DNA of 64,000 nucleotides from Peptococcaceae bacterium UBA7185. GTDB taxonomy: Bacteria > Bacillota > Peptococcia > Peptococcales > Peptococcaceae. The notes beneath the pieces were generated by a model. That model had not been told where the DNA came from. It searched no databases and worked only from the letters and a program-made list of their open reading frames with translations. The stretch covers positions 1-64,000 of the forward strand of contig DKVF01000051.1 in NCBI GenBank assembly GCA_002491065.1, given 5' to 3'. Positions 54,706-63,052 of this stretch are shown here, piece after piece (position 1 is the first letter of the stretch; the number at the start of each line of letters is the position of its first letter). The position numbers were made by a program, and so were the translations under genes.

Positions 54706-54790
54706 TGCAAAAATCCAATATTTTTGTCAATTCGGCAAAAATATTCACAAAAATAGCAAATGCGCTTTTGGTTGAATATTTTACGAACAA

Positions 54791-54827
54791 CAAATAAAAA
54801 GCCTGGTGCAAGGTATTTGCACCAGGC
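54791..54827 (-). terminator. Terminator of the TRAP-TAXI operon
   Basis: AGCCTGGTGCAA (54799-54810) and TTGCACCAGGCT (54816-54827) form a 12-bp stem, with a T-run on the minus-strand side. Confidence 0.85.
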
Positions 54828-54850
54828 TAGTGGTTCTTCTATGCAGTTGT

Positions 54851-56854
54851 TTACAGATGTTTTTTGCTGTAGAGCTTCTGGAAAACGAAAGCGATGGATA
54901 GCAGTGCCAAACCGCCCAGGTCGGTGTAGAGGCCGGGAATGATCAGCATAAGCCCGCCTATCAGCGAGACGATACGAATCAAAGGATTCATTTTGGCGAA
55001 AATATATCCTTCTGTTGCAGCAGCCACACCGGTCATTCCTGCCAGCGCAGTGAGTGTAACCAGGATAATATCCAACGGTTCAGAACCAATCAGCAGAAGT
55101 GATGGATTCAAGGCAAAAATGTAGGGAATGATGAACGCCGCAATGGCCAGCTTGGTGGCCTGTACGCCGGTCTTGAGCGGGTTGCTGCGCGCAATGGCAG
55201 AACCGGCATAGGCAGCTAAGGCCACCGGCGGCGTAATATCTGCTACAATGCCAAAATAGAATACAAACATGTGGGCAGGCAATAAATCCACGCCCAACTG
55301 CAACACGATGGGTGCTGTAATAGTTGCCATGATAACGTAATTGGCGGTAGTGGGAACGCCCATACCTAATACAATGGAAGCAATCATGGTGAAGAACAAT
55401 GCCAGCAGGATATTGCCCCCTGAGAGCATCAGCAATCCGTTGGCCAGCTTCAGACCGATACCGGTTAGGGTAACCGTGCCGACAATCATACCAGCTACAG
55501 CGCAGGCAACGCCCACACCGATGATGTTACGAGCGCCGGCTTCCAACGCGCCCAGAAATGTCATGAAATCCATGCGGGTTTCCTTGCGGAACATGCTGAC
55601 AACGATGGACAGCACGATGGCGATCAAGGCGGCACGAGCAGGCGTATAGCCTGTCATCATCATCGTTACCAACACAACCAGCGGAATCAGTAAATACCAA
55701 TAACCCAACATCAGTCGGAAGAAATTGGGGATTTCTTCTGGCGGCAAACCTTTCAGACCGTAGCGTTTGGCTTCCAGATGCACCATAATCATGATACCCG
55801 TAAAATAGAGGAAGGCAGGGATGATGGCGGCAATGATGATATTGGAATAAGGAATCCCGGTCATTTCCGACATCAAAAAGGCTGCGGCGCCCATGATAGG
55901 GGGCATGATTTGTCCACCGGTAGAGGCGGCAGCTTCTACTGCTGCGGCAAATTCGGGACGATAGCCCATCTTTTTCATCATAGGAATAGTGAAGCTGCCG
56001 GAGCTTACAGTATTGGCTACAGAGCTGCCGGTGATGGTCCCCTGCAGGGCACTGGCGATAACGGCTACTTTAGCCGGTCCTCCGGTAGCTTTCCCTGCCA
56101 GGCTGTTGGCAATGTCGATAAAAAACTGACCGATACCGGTGCGCTCCAGGAACGCGCCGAAGAGAATAAACAAAAAGATAAAGGTGGAGCAGACAGCCAA
56201 CGGCGTGCCGATGACACCTTCTGTCGTGAAATACAGATGGGTGGCGATGCGCTGCAGACTGAACCCACGATGGCTGAAATAGCCAGGCACATAGTTGCCA
56301 AAGTAGGCGTAGGCGATGAAACAGCTCACAACGATTAAAATGGGCAAGCCTACTACACGGCGACATGCTTCCAGCAACAGGACAATGGCTATGATGGCGA
56401 TGGTCATGTCAAATTGGGTATAGGAGCCAGCCTGGCTGATCAATTGTTTGTAGTTAAAAGACATATATAGGAATGAGCCGGAGCTGGCCAGTGCCAACAA
56501 AATATCGTACCAAGGCACCTTATTGGTGTTTTTCGGCGCATTTTTTCTGGCAGGATAGAGCAGGTACGCCAAAAATAAAATGAAAGCGATAAACATTGAG
56601 CGGTGTACCTGGGCATTTAAACGAATAAATGTATTAATGGATATGGCAAACAAGGTAAATGCAATCAGTAAGCCCTTTATCAGCAATGCCTTGTTGCCGG
56701 AAAAAATGCGGGTAGCCGATTCACGGTCATATTTGGCCATGATTTCGTTTACTTCCGCCGCGGAGATATGTTCTAAATCGTCTTCCACAGCAGCAGCCTG
56801 CAGATCTTGCTGGCTGGGCTCACTGGTGAGACCTTTTTCTTTTGGTTCCTCCAT
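54851..56854 (-). CDS. TRAP transporter fused membrane subunit (DctQM type)
   Basis: This 667-aa membrane protein joins the small (about 4-helix) and large (about 12-helix) subunits of a TRAP transporter in one chain, as is usual for TAXI-type systems. It uses a sodium gradient to import a ligand given by the binding protein. Recognisable features are the long hydrophobic segments, GTITGSSVANTVSSGSFTIPMMKK, AAASTGGQIMPPIMGAAAFLM and VLGMGVPTTANYVI. A hydrophilic cytosolic N-terminus of about 50 residues precedes helix 1. AAAGGGG before the ATG. Third gene of the operon. Confidence 0.95.
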   Translation of the reverse strand: MEEPKEKGLTSEPSQQDLQAAAVEDDLEHISAAEVNEIMAKYDRESATRIFSGNKALLIKGLLIAFTLFAISINTFIRLNAQVHRSMFIAFILFLAYLLYPARKNAPKNTNKVPWYDILLALASSGSFLYMSFNYKQLISQAGSYTQFDMTIAIIAIVLLLEACRRVVGLPILIVVSCFIAYAYFGNYVPGYFSHRGFSLQRIATHLYFTTEGVIGTPLAVCSTFIFLFILFGAFLERTGIGQFFIDIANSLAGKATGGPAKVAVIASALQGTITGSSVANTVSSGSFTIPMMKKMGYRPEFAAAVEAAASTGGQIMPPIMGAAAFLMSEMTGIPYSNIIIAAIIPAFLYFTGIMIMVHLEAKRYGLKGLPPEEIPNFFRLMLGYWYLLIPLVVLVTMMMTGYTPARAALIAIVLSIVVSMFRKETRMDFMTFLGALEAGARNIIGVGVACAVAGMIVGTVTLTGIGLKLANGLLMLSGGNILLALFFTMIASIVLGMGVPTTANYVIMATITAPIVLQLGVDLLPAHMFVFYFGIVADITPPVALAAYAGSAIARSNPLKTGVQATKLAIAAFIIPYIFALNPSLLLIGSEPLDIILVTLTALAGMTGVAAATEGYIFAKMNPLIRIVSLIGGLMLIIPGLYTDLGGLALLSIAFVFQKLYSKKHL

Positions 56855-56886
56855 AAGAAGACCCCTTTCTGTAAAATTAAAAATAT

Positions 56887-57384
56887 CTATTGTTGCACAG
56901 TAAATCTGACGCTGGTCAATGGGGGAGCAAGCTCTTTCATATGCCAGGTTTGCTGTCCAATATGTATGAGTGGGTCGCTGACGGTGCCTACTTTATAAAT
57001 GAGCTCAGGCAACTGATAGTGAATATTTTCTATCACCATATAGCCGTCTTCATAGCGCAATGTTTGTCCCGGTGCCAGTTCTGTAGCTACTCCGGCGCCA
57101 AAGGAGCGATAGCGGGCCTTAAAAAGATAAAGGTTGCCCTTTTCCAGGCGATAATATTCTTCTACATTTGTTTTATTGACAGAGTGGGTGTAGGATACAG
57201 AGAAAACACCGTCTGCCTCCAGCGGTTCTTTAAAATAAACTTGTCCGGTATCAGCGTGAGCCATCACTAAATATTGTACCGTATCTGTAGACATTTGTCC
57301 ATAAGATAAAATGGTCATCGCTAAAATAACCGCAACCACAAGAATCGTGGCTGCGGCATCTCTTTTACGAATTTGGATATTCAT
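56887..57384 (-). CDS. DUF1850 domain protein
   Basis: This 165-aa protein has one N-terminal membrane anchor (about 11-28) and an outer domain with the DUF1850 pattern (FSVSYTHSVNKTNVEEYY, RYRSFGAGVATEL). DUF1850 genes are regularly found between the binding protein and permease genes of TAXI-TRAP operons, as here, so it is probably an accessory part of the transporter; its job is unknown. It starts 21 bases after the binding-protein gene without a clear ribosome site, suggesting coupling. Confidence 0.88.
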   Translation of the reverse strand: MNIQIRKRDAAATILVVAVILAMTILSYGQMSTDTVQYLVMAHADTGQVYFKEPLEADGVFSVSYTHSVNKTNVEEYYRLEKGNLYLFKARYRSFGAGVATELAPGQTLRYEDGYMVIENIHYQLPELIYKVGTVSDPLIHIGQQTWHMKELAPPLTSVRFTVQQ

Positions 57385-57405
57385 AAAGGTAATTATTGTT
57401 CCGAC

Positions 57406-58422
57406 TTACTCAATGGATAAGCCTTGTTCTTCAAAATATTTTGCAGCGCCTGGATGTAACGGTACAGATACACCCTCTACAGCGCCTTCAAGACTCATTT
57501 CATTCCCTTTTGCGTGAGCTGCAGCTACAGCATCCAGGTTTTCGAACAGTCCTTTGGTCAGATTATATACCAATTCTTCGTCTAAATCAGCTTTTACAAC
57601 GATGGTAGCTTTTACAGCGACAGTCTGTGTATCTTCAGCTGCACCATACACATCAGCGGTGATGGTATATGGTGTGTAATAGCTGTAATCTGCGCACAGG
57701 CTTTCGATGATGGCGTCATCCAAGGATAATACTTTGATATCATTGGTAGCAGCCAATTCGGTCACTGCGGTAGTTGGAGCGCCAGCGGTGATGAAAGCGG
57801 CCACGATAGCTTTATCTTTGATTGCGTTGGCAGATTCCGCGAAGTCCAGATTCTGTACTTTGATATCTTCCATGCTTAAACCAGCGGCAGCCAGAATCTG
57901 TTTTGCATTGGATTCTACACCGCTGCCTGCAGCACCGATAGAAACAGCTTTTCCTTTCAGGTCGGCTACTGTTTCAATACCTGCGGAGGCATCTACAACC
58001 AGCTGGCAAACTTCAGGATATACAGTTCCCAAAGTTAAAAAGCCTTCGTTTGGCTTTGCGTTTGCAAAACCTTCTGTAGCGGTATTGGCGTAATACATCA
58101 CATCGTTCTGTACGATAGCGATTTCTGCATCACCCTGGTTTAACAGATTGAGGTTTTCAGCAGATGCGCCGGTAGACTGTACGCTGACGGAAACACCTTC
58201 TACATTGTTTTCCCATACCTGTGCAATTGCGCCGGCTACTGGATAGTAGGTACCGGAAGTACCGCCGGAGGCGAAGGCCAGGTTGGTGACAGCACCTTGC
58301 TGTGCGCCCTTATTGTCGGCGTCTTTGTTGTCGGCGCCACCATTGCCGCAGCCGGTCAGGCAGAATGCCAGCAGCATCAGCACGGTGATGACCGCAACTG
58401 CCTTTTTGTGTTTTTTCATCAT
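57406..58422 (-). CDS. TAXI-family TRAP solute-binding lipoprotein
   Basis: This 338-aa extracytoplasmic binding protein has a lipoprotein signal ending LAFCLTGC (lipidated cysteine about 25), a short Asp/Asn/Gly linker, and then the TAXI fold: ASGGTSGTYYPVAGAIAQVW at the start of the domain and VSVQSTGASAENLNLL. Relatives bind glutamate or other carboxylates; the ligand here is not known. First gene of the operon, with AAAGGAG before the ATG and a good promoter at 58462-58490. Confidence 0.94.
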   Translation of the reverse strand: MMKKHKKAVAVITVLMLLAFCLTGCGNGGADNKDADNKGAQQGAVTNLAFASGGTSGTYYPVAGAIAQVWENNVEGVSVSVQSTGASAENLNLLNQGDAEIAIVQNDVMYYANTATEGFANAKPNEGFLTLGTVYPEVCQLVVDASAGIETVADLKGKAVSIGAAGSGVESNAKQILAAAGLSMEDIKVQNLDFAESANAIKDKAIVAAFITAGAPTTAVTELAATNDIKVLSLDDAIIESLCADYSYYTPYTITADVYGAAEDTQTVAVKATIVVKADLDEELVYNLTKGLFENLDAVAAAHAKGNEMSLEGAVEGVSVPLHPGAAKYFEEQGLSIE

Positions 58423-58461
58423 AAATTCATTTCTCCTTTCAATATGTTGAAATATACCTAT

Positions 58462-58490
58462 ATCATATCAAATATCCAGAATACTGTAAA
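58462..58490 (-). promoter_or_regulatory. Promoter of the TRAP-TAXI operon
   Basis: On the minus strand TTTACA (58485-58490) and TATGAT (58462-58467) are 17 bases apart. The 240 bases from here to the next gene on the plus strand show a TATAAT at 58626-58631 without a good -35, and no gene. Confidence 0.7.
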
Positions 58491-58732
58491 CAATTTATTT
58501 GCTAATATAAGACAGCTTTATAAAATAAATAGTGAAAATTCTATCCAATAGAGAAACTTTTTTGGGGCAGTTCATTGAGATGGGCGATGGGACAGAAAAT
58601 TTTATGGGAGTTCTTGCTTTTCCAGTATAATTGGGTTAAGATTACATCAGTAAAATTTTCATAGTTTAAATTGGAGCGATATGTGTAGTTTGATGGGAAA
58701 CCTCCTACTTGTCGCGAAGAGGAGTGTGTGTT

Positions 58733-60340
58733 GTGTCTGGAAAGTCATTTGTGAAAGGGGCTGTGGTGCTCAGTGTGGCAGGCATTTTGGCCAAATGTCT
58801 GGGTGCGTTGTACCGAATACCCTTTGGGACCATTGTCAGTGAGGATTGTCTGGCATTGTATACGATGGTATATCCCATTTATAATTTGCTGTTGGCACTG
58901 TCTACAGCGGGGATTCCGCTGGCCATTTCCAAATTGGTGGCGGAATATGAGGAGCAGGGCCGTTCAGGGATGAGTCTGCGGGTTTTGAAGCTGTCTCTGG
59001 CGCTGTTGTCCACTGTAGGAATTTGCGTTGGCGTGTTCATTTTTGTCAGCGCCGATTGGCTGGCTGCCAATGTGTTCCCTGATGAGCGAGTGGCCTGGAG
59101 TCTGAGAGCCATTGCACCGGCCATGATTTTCAGCTGCATACAGGCTGTGTTTCGCGGATACTTTCAGGGATTGCAGCAGATGGTGCCTACTGCGCTGTCA
59201 CAGATTACAGAGCAATTTGTGCGCGTGGGTGTGATTATTGCCGCAATGTTCTTATTAATGCCTTACGGGGACAGTATCATCTCAGCCGGCGCCAGTGCCG
59301 GTGCCTCGGTGGGTGGGGCTGCGGCGTTGCTCTTGATGCTGGTCATTTTCTTCCGCTATGTCAAAAAAAATGGCAAGGCTCCTACTATGCTGCAAGCGGA
59401 CCGGCAAGTTGGCAATGGGGAGTTGATTGGGAAGGTGTTGGCATTAGCCATTCCCATTTCTATCGGTAGTTTAGTGCTGCCCATCATGCAGAGTATTGAT
59501 ACGTTTTTGGTGGTGCCGCGGCTGGAGGCGGGTGGCATGAGCCATAGTGATGCCATGGCCTGGTTTAGCTATCTGGGCGGCTGTGTGCAGCCCATTCTAA
59601 ATTTGCCGCTGATGCTTACCACTGCCATTGCAGCCAGCTTGGTGCCCAATATTTCCGAAGCGCTCTCTATGGGCCAAAAGGAAAAGGTGCAGGAAACCTT
59701 CGCCAATGCTATGCAGCTTTCTATTTTGCTGGTGCTGCCTGCTGCGGTTGGTTTGATGACGTTGGCCTATCCTATTATGGAGCTTTTGTATCCTACCAAG
59801 CCTAGCGCTGGTTTGCCTATGTTTTGGTCCGCTGCGGTGGTGGCCATGGTTGGAATTTATCAAATCAGCGCCGGTACGTTGCAAGGGCTGGGACGGGCCA
59901 TGGTGCCCATGTATAGCCTGCTTTTGGGCAGTGCCATCAAAACGGTGCTGACGTATGTTTTGCCGGCTCTGCCAGTGATGGGTATTCGCGGTGCGGCCTT
60001 GGGCAGCGTGATTGGCTTTGCGGTGGCTGCGGCCAATAATATCTATCAGATTTCACGGGATATTGGCTGGAATTGGCTGAGCTTGAAATACCACATCATA
60101 AAACCTGTGATCAGTGTGGCGGTGATGGCTGTGTTGGTGTTAGGCAGCTATTATGGAATTTTTGCCTGCCTGCACAGCAATGGCATTGCGACTTTGTTGG
60201 CCATTGCCATCGGCGGCACGATTTATTTTATGACTCTTCTGGCCATTGGTGGTGTCAGTCTGGAAATTATTCGGAAAGTGCCAAAAGTGGGGAATAAATT
60301 AGCTGTGTTGTTGTTAAAACTAAAATTGGTGAGGGAATAG
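58733..60340 (+). CDS. MATE/MVF-type flippase (SpoVB/YabM-like)
   Basis: This 535-aa membrane protein has about 14 helices and belongs to the polysaccharide biosynthesis/lipid II flippase superfamily. The start SFVKGAVVLSVAGILAKCLGALYRIPF and the 'SKLVAEYEEQG' segment are typical of SpoVB and YabM. It probably flips a lipid-linked sugar intermediate. The GTG at 58733 has AAGAGGAG 8 bases upstream; a TTG at 58709 is in frame. mazG follows 2 bases after its stop. In B. subtilis yabM is also followed by the MazG-domain gene yabN and then yabO. Confidence 0.9.
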   Translation: MSGKSFVKGAVVLSVAGILAKCLGALYRIPFGTIVSEDCLALYTMVYPIYNLLLALSTAGIPLAISKLVAEYEEQGRSGMSLRVLKLSLALLSTVGICVGVFIFVSADWLAANVFPDERVAWSLRAIAPAMIFSCIQAVFRGYFQGLQQMVPTALSQITEQFVRVGVIIAAMFLLMPYGDSIISAGASAGASVGGAAALLLMLVIFFRYVKKNGKAPTMLQADRQVGNGELIGKVLALAIPISIGSLVLPIMQSIDTFLVVPRLEAGGMSHSDAMAWFSYLGGCVQPILNLPLMLTTAIAASLVPNISEALSMGQKEKVQETFANAMQLSILLVLPAAVGLMTLAYPIMELLYPTKPSAGLPMFWSAAVVAMVGIYQISAGTLQGLGRAMVPMYSLLLGSAIKTVLTYVLPALPVMGIRGAALGSVIGFAVAAANNIYQISRDIGWNWLSLKYHIIKPVISVAVMAVLVLGSYYGIFACLHSNGIATLLAIAIGGTIYFMTLLAIGGVSLEIIRKVPKVGNKLAVLLLKLKLVRE

Positions 60341-60342
60341 CT

Positions 60343-61116
60343 ATGTGTGATACGATAAAACCGCTGACAGATGTGATGGAGACGTTGTTGGGTGAAAATG
60401 GCTGCCCCTGGGATAAGGAGCAAACTCATCAGTCTTTGCGCAAGAATCTGTTGGAAGAAACCTATGAAGTGATAGAAGCCATTGACTGTGATGATATGAC
60501 GCATTTGAAAGAAGAGTTGGGCGATGTGCTGCTGCAGGTGGTTTTTCATGCGGCGTTGGCGGAACGGGAAGGTGCGTTCAATCTCCATGATGTGGTGGAG
60601 GCCATTACAGAAAAAATGATTCGTCGTCATCCTCATATTTTTGCCGATGTGCAGGCAGAGAATGCGGAAGCGGTGTTGGCCAACTGGGAGGAAATCAAGA
60701 AAAAGGAGAAAGCGGGGCAGCCTGAAGCGAAAAGTATTATGAGCCAGCTTCCGCCTGTGCTGCCGGCTTTGATGAAAGCAGAGAAGGTGCAGCAGAAAGC
60801 CCATCGGGTTGGGTTTGAGTGGGAGAACCTTACCGGGAGCAAAGAAAAAATTGCGGAGAGTTTGGCAGAATTTGCCGAAACGGGAGATATGGAACAAATC
60901 ATAGGCGATCTCTTGTTTTCCGTGGTAAATTTAGCCCGTTTGACAAAGGTTGACCCGGAGCAGGCATTAAATCGCTCCGTACAACAATTTATAAAGCAAT
61001 TTCAGGTCATGGAAGAAAAAATAATGCTAGACAAAAGAGACTTTGGCAAGTATACTGTAGAAGAATTGACTTTATTGTGGAATCATAGTAAAGCCGCAGC
61101 GGAAAAAAACGAATAA
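60343..61116 (+). CDS. mazG: MazG nucleoside triphosphate pyrophosphohydrolase
   Basis: This 257-aa enzyme removes pyrophosphate from nucleoside triphosphates, including damaged ones. It has two MazG domains: the first with CPWDKEQTHQSL, EETYEVIEAI and KEELGDVLLQVVFHA, the second with RVGFEW and IIGDLLFSVVNLAR. The first is normally the structural and the second the catalytic copy. It starts 2 bases after the flippase gene, behind GAGGG, and is the free-standing form, without the methylase domain of YabN. Confidence 0.95.
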   Translation: MCDTIKPLTDVMETLLGENGCPWDKEQTHQSLRKNLLEETYEVIEAIDCDDMTHLKEELGDVLLQVVFHAALAEREGAFNLHDVVEAITEKMIRRHPHIFADVQAENAEAVLANWEEIKKKEKAGQPEAKSIMSQLPPVLPALMKAEKVQQKAHRVGFEWENLTGSKEKIAESLAEFAETGDMEQIIGDLLFSVVNLARLTKVDPEQALNRSVQQFIKQFQVMEEKIMLDKRDFGKYTVEELTLLWNHSKAAAEKNE

Positions 61117-61152
61117 AAAAGTGCTTTTTCAAAAGTTTTCTACATTGGGGGC

Positions 61153-61181
61153 TTTTGTTTCTGCGAAAAGTATGGTAAGAT
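61153..61181 (+). promoter_or_regulatory. Possible promoter of the HU gene
   Basis: TTTTGT (61153-61158) and TAAGAT (61176-61181) with a 17-base spacer, 65 bases before the start codon. Confidence 0.45.
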
Positions 61182-61245
61182 GTCTTTAGCAGATTTGCTC
61201 GCAATGTTTAATAAAATTTTATAAAGAGTTTTAGGAGGGATTTCA

Positions 61246-61527
61246 GTGAATAAAACTGAATTAGTGGCTAGTGTTGCAGAAAAAGCCGGACTGACAAAAA
61301 AAGATTCTGAAAAGGCGGTAAACGCAGTGCTCGAAGCTGTAACAGAAAGTCTGCAGCAGGGTGACAAAGTACAGCTGGTTGGTTTTGGTACATTTGAAGT
61401 GAGAGAACGGAAAGCTCGTAAAGCTAAAAACCCACAGACAAAAGAAGACATTACCATTCCAGAAACCAAAGTACCTGCTTTCAAAGCGGGCAAAGGCTTA
61501 AAGGAAGTTGTAGCAAAGAAAAACTAA
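61246..61527 (+). CDS. hup: DNA-binding protein HU
   Basis: This 93-aa nucleoid protein bends DNA as a dimer. The sequence is a textbook [44 protein letters not shown] and a basic C-terminal helix ending [16 protein letters not shown] start with TAGGAGGG upstream. Its own promoter and terminator suggest separate, strong expression inside the mazG-rqcP block. Confidence 0.98.
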   Translation: MNKTELVASVAEKAGLTKKDSEKAVNAVLEAVTESLQQGDKVQLVGFGTFEVRERKARKAKNPQTKEDITIPETKVPAFKAGKGLKEVVAKKN

Positions 61528-61549
61528 TTGCAGCTGATGGAATGAAAGG

Positions 61550-61590
61550 GGCTATCGCATGAATCGAAGGAATCTGCGATAGCTTTTTTG
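61550..61590 (+). terminator. Terminator of the HU gene
   Basis: GCTATCGCA (61551-61559) pairs with TGCGATAGC (61575-61583), followed by six T. Confidence 0.9.
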
Positions 61591-61642
61591 ATTGATTCTG
61601 TTTGTAAAATGGCTGCGATTTCAACAGAAGGGACGTGTGTGT

Positions 61643-61900
61643 ATGCGATTGGACAAATATTTGAAGGTATCCCGCATTATCAAGCGGCGTACTGTAGCAA
61701 AGGATGTATGTGACGGCGGCAAGGTTAAAATCAACGGCAAGGTGGCGAAAGCCGGTGCGGAGGTAAAGCCCGGCGATATTTTGGAGATTGGTTTTGGCGA
61801 GAAAAAGGTACGTGCAGAGATTGTGGATGTGCGGGATAATGTGCGGGCTGACGATGCAAAAACGTTATATAAATTATTAGAAGGTCAGGAAATTGACTAA
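61643..61900 (+). CDS. rqcP: RNA-binding S4 protein RqcP (YabO)
   Basis: This 85-aa S4-domain protein of the Hsp15/YabO type acts in ribosome-associated quality control, where it helps RqcH add alanine tails to stalled peptides on the large subunit. It has MRLDKYLKVSRIIKRRTVAK, the GKVKINGKVAKAGAEVKPGD core and a short end. The length matches B. subtilis YabO. The ATG at 61643 follows AAGGGA; the frame upstream to 61592 is unsupported. It has the same gene order as B. subtilis yabM-yabN-yabO. Confidence 0.93.
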   Translation: MRLDKYLKVSRIIKRRTVAKDVCDGGKVKINGKVAKAGAEVKPGDILEIGFGEKKVRAEIVDVRDNVRADDAKTLYKLLEGQEID

Positions 61901-61944
61901 AAGCGCCTCTTTTGTGGAATACTTTCTGCAAAGGAGGTTTTTTT

Positions 61945-62925
61945 ATGAAGCATTTGCGATGGCTCAGATGGGGAAGTGTTTTATTTTGTCTGATTTTTTT
62001 GTTGTTTGCAGTGACAGGGTGCAGTGGGAACAACGAAAAGGACAAAAAGCAGAGAGAGACGCCGCAGACCACAGCGCACCAGTGGCCCGGTGATGACAGC
62101 ACTATTACCTTATATCAACACGAAACAGGAGAAACCGTAGAATTAACGCTGCGGGAATATTTATACGGCGTCGTGGCCGGTGAAATGGATGTGAACTGGC
62201 CCGTGGAGGCTTTGGCTGCGCAGGCGATTATGGCGCGGACCTTTACGCTGGAAAAGATGGAAGACGGCGGCGTAGCGGCCAGGGGAACGGATGCTTCCAC
62301 GGACATAGAAGAATTTCAGGCCTACAATGCAGAAAAAATAAATGAGAATGTAAAACAGGCAGTGGACCAGACAGAAAATCTGGTAGCGACTTATCAAGGG
62401 GAATTGATTAAGGCATGGTTCTTCGCCGACGGCGGTGGACGCACTGCTGCGTCAGCAGCGGAGGGGCTTTCCTATGATAAGGAGGAAACGCCTTATGTGC
62501 ACAGTGTGGAGGATCCGGGGCTTTCTCTGCCGGATAATCCCAATGGCAGTTGGGAAACCTACTTTTCTATGGCAGAAGTGTGTGATGCCATAGAAAAGGT
62601 AACAGGCACGCGAAGAGACCATTTTAGCAAGGTAACCATTGCCCAGCAAGGGGAATCAGGCAGAGTTATCCAGTATCAGTTCGATGATCTCAAGGTAGGC
62701 GCGGCAGCGCTGCGTTTGGCATTAGGCGGCGAAGTGATGAAGTCAAACTTGGTAGAATCCATCGCCATTCGGGAGGATCGGCTGGTGGTAAAAGGCAAAG
62801 GTTACGGCCATGGCGTAGGTATGAGCCAGTGGGGCGCCAGAGCAATGGCTGAGAATGGAAAAACTGCGGAGGAAATCGTCACCTATTTCTTTAACGATAT
62901 TGAAATTGAAAAGGTGCAGACATGA
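61945..62925 (+). CDS. SpoIID/LytB-domain lipoprotein
   Basis: This 326-aa exported protein has a lipoprotein signal (LLFAVTGC, lipidated cysteine about 32) and a SpoIID domain (about 70-320; LREYLYGVVAGEM, WPVEALAAQAIMARTF, GYGHGVGMSQWGA). SpoIID enzymes are lytic transglycosylases that cut denuded glycan strands; the catalytic glutamate lies in the VAGEM motif. In spore formers SpoIID acts in engulfment, but homologues occur in non-spore-formers. AAAGGAGGT precedes ATG 61945. It follows rqcP by 44 bases, in the place of yabP/yabQ. Confidence 0.92.
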   Translation: MKHLRWLRWGSVLFCLIFLLFAVTGCSGNNEKDKKQRETPQTTAHQWPGDDSTITLYQHETGETVELTLREYLYGVVAGEMDVNWPVEALAAQAIMARTFTLEKMEDGGVAARGTDASTDIEEFQAYNAEKINENVKQAVDQTENLVATYQGELIKAWFFADGGGRTAASAAEGLSYDKEETPYVHSVEDPGLSLPDNPNGSWETYFSMAEVCDAIEKVTGTRRDHFSKVTIAQQGESGRVIQYQFDDLKVGAAALRLALGGEVMKSNLVESIAIREDRLVVKGKGYGHGVGMSQWGARAMAENGKTAEEIVTYFFNDIEIEKVQT

Positions 62926-62989
62926 ATCAATTAGAGTTAGGAGTTTATCTTTATTGCAGGATGGTAAAGCCAAAATCGAAAAGTAGAAG

Positions 62990-63030
62990 GAAAACAAAAA
63001 ACCTGCCCATGTTTTGAAATGGGCAGGCTT
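62990..63030. terminator. Shared terminator of converging genes
   Basis: CCTGCCCAT (63002-63010) pairs with ATGGGCAGG (63019-63027). A- and T-runs lie on both sides, so it can stop the SpoIID-like gene and the dehydrogenase gene. Confidence 0.85.
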
Positions 63031-63052
63031 TTGTGCTATAAGAAAAGAATAT

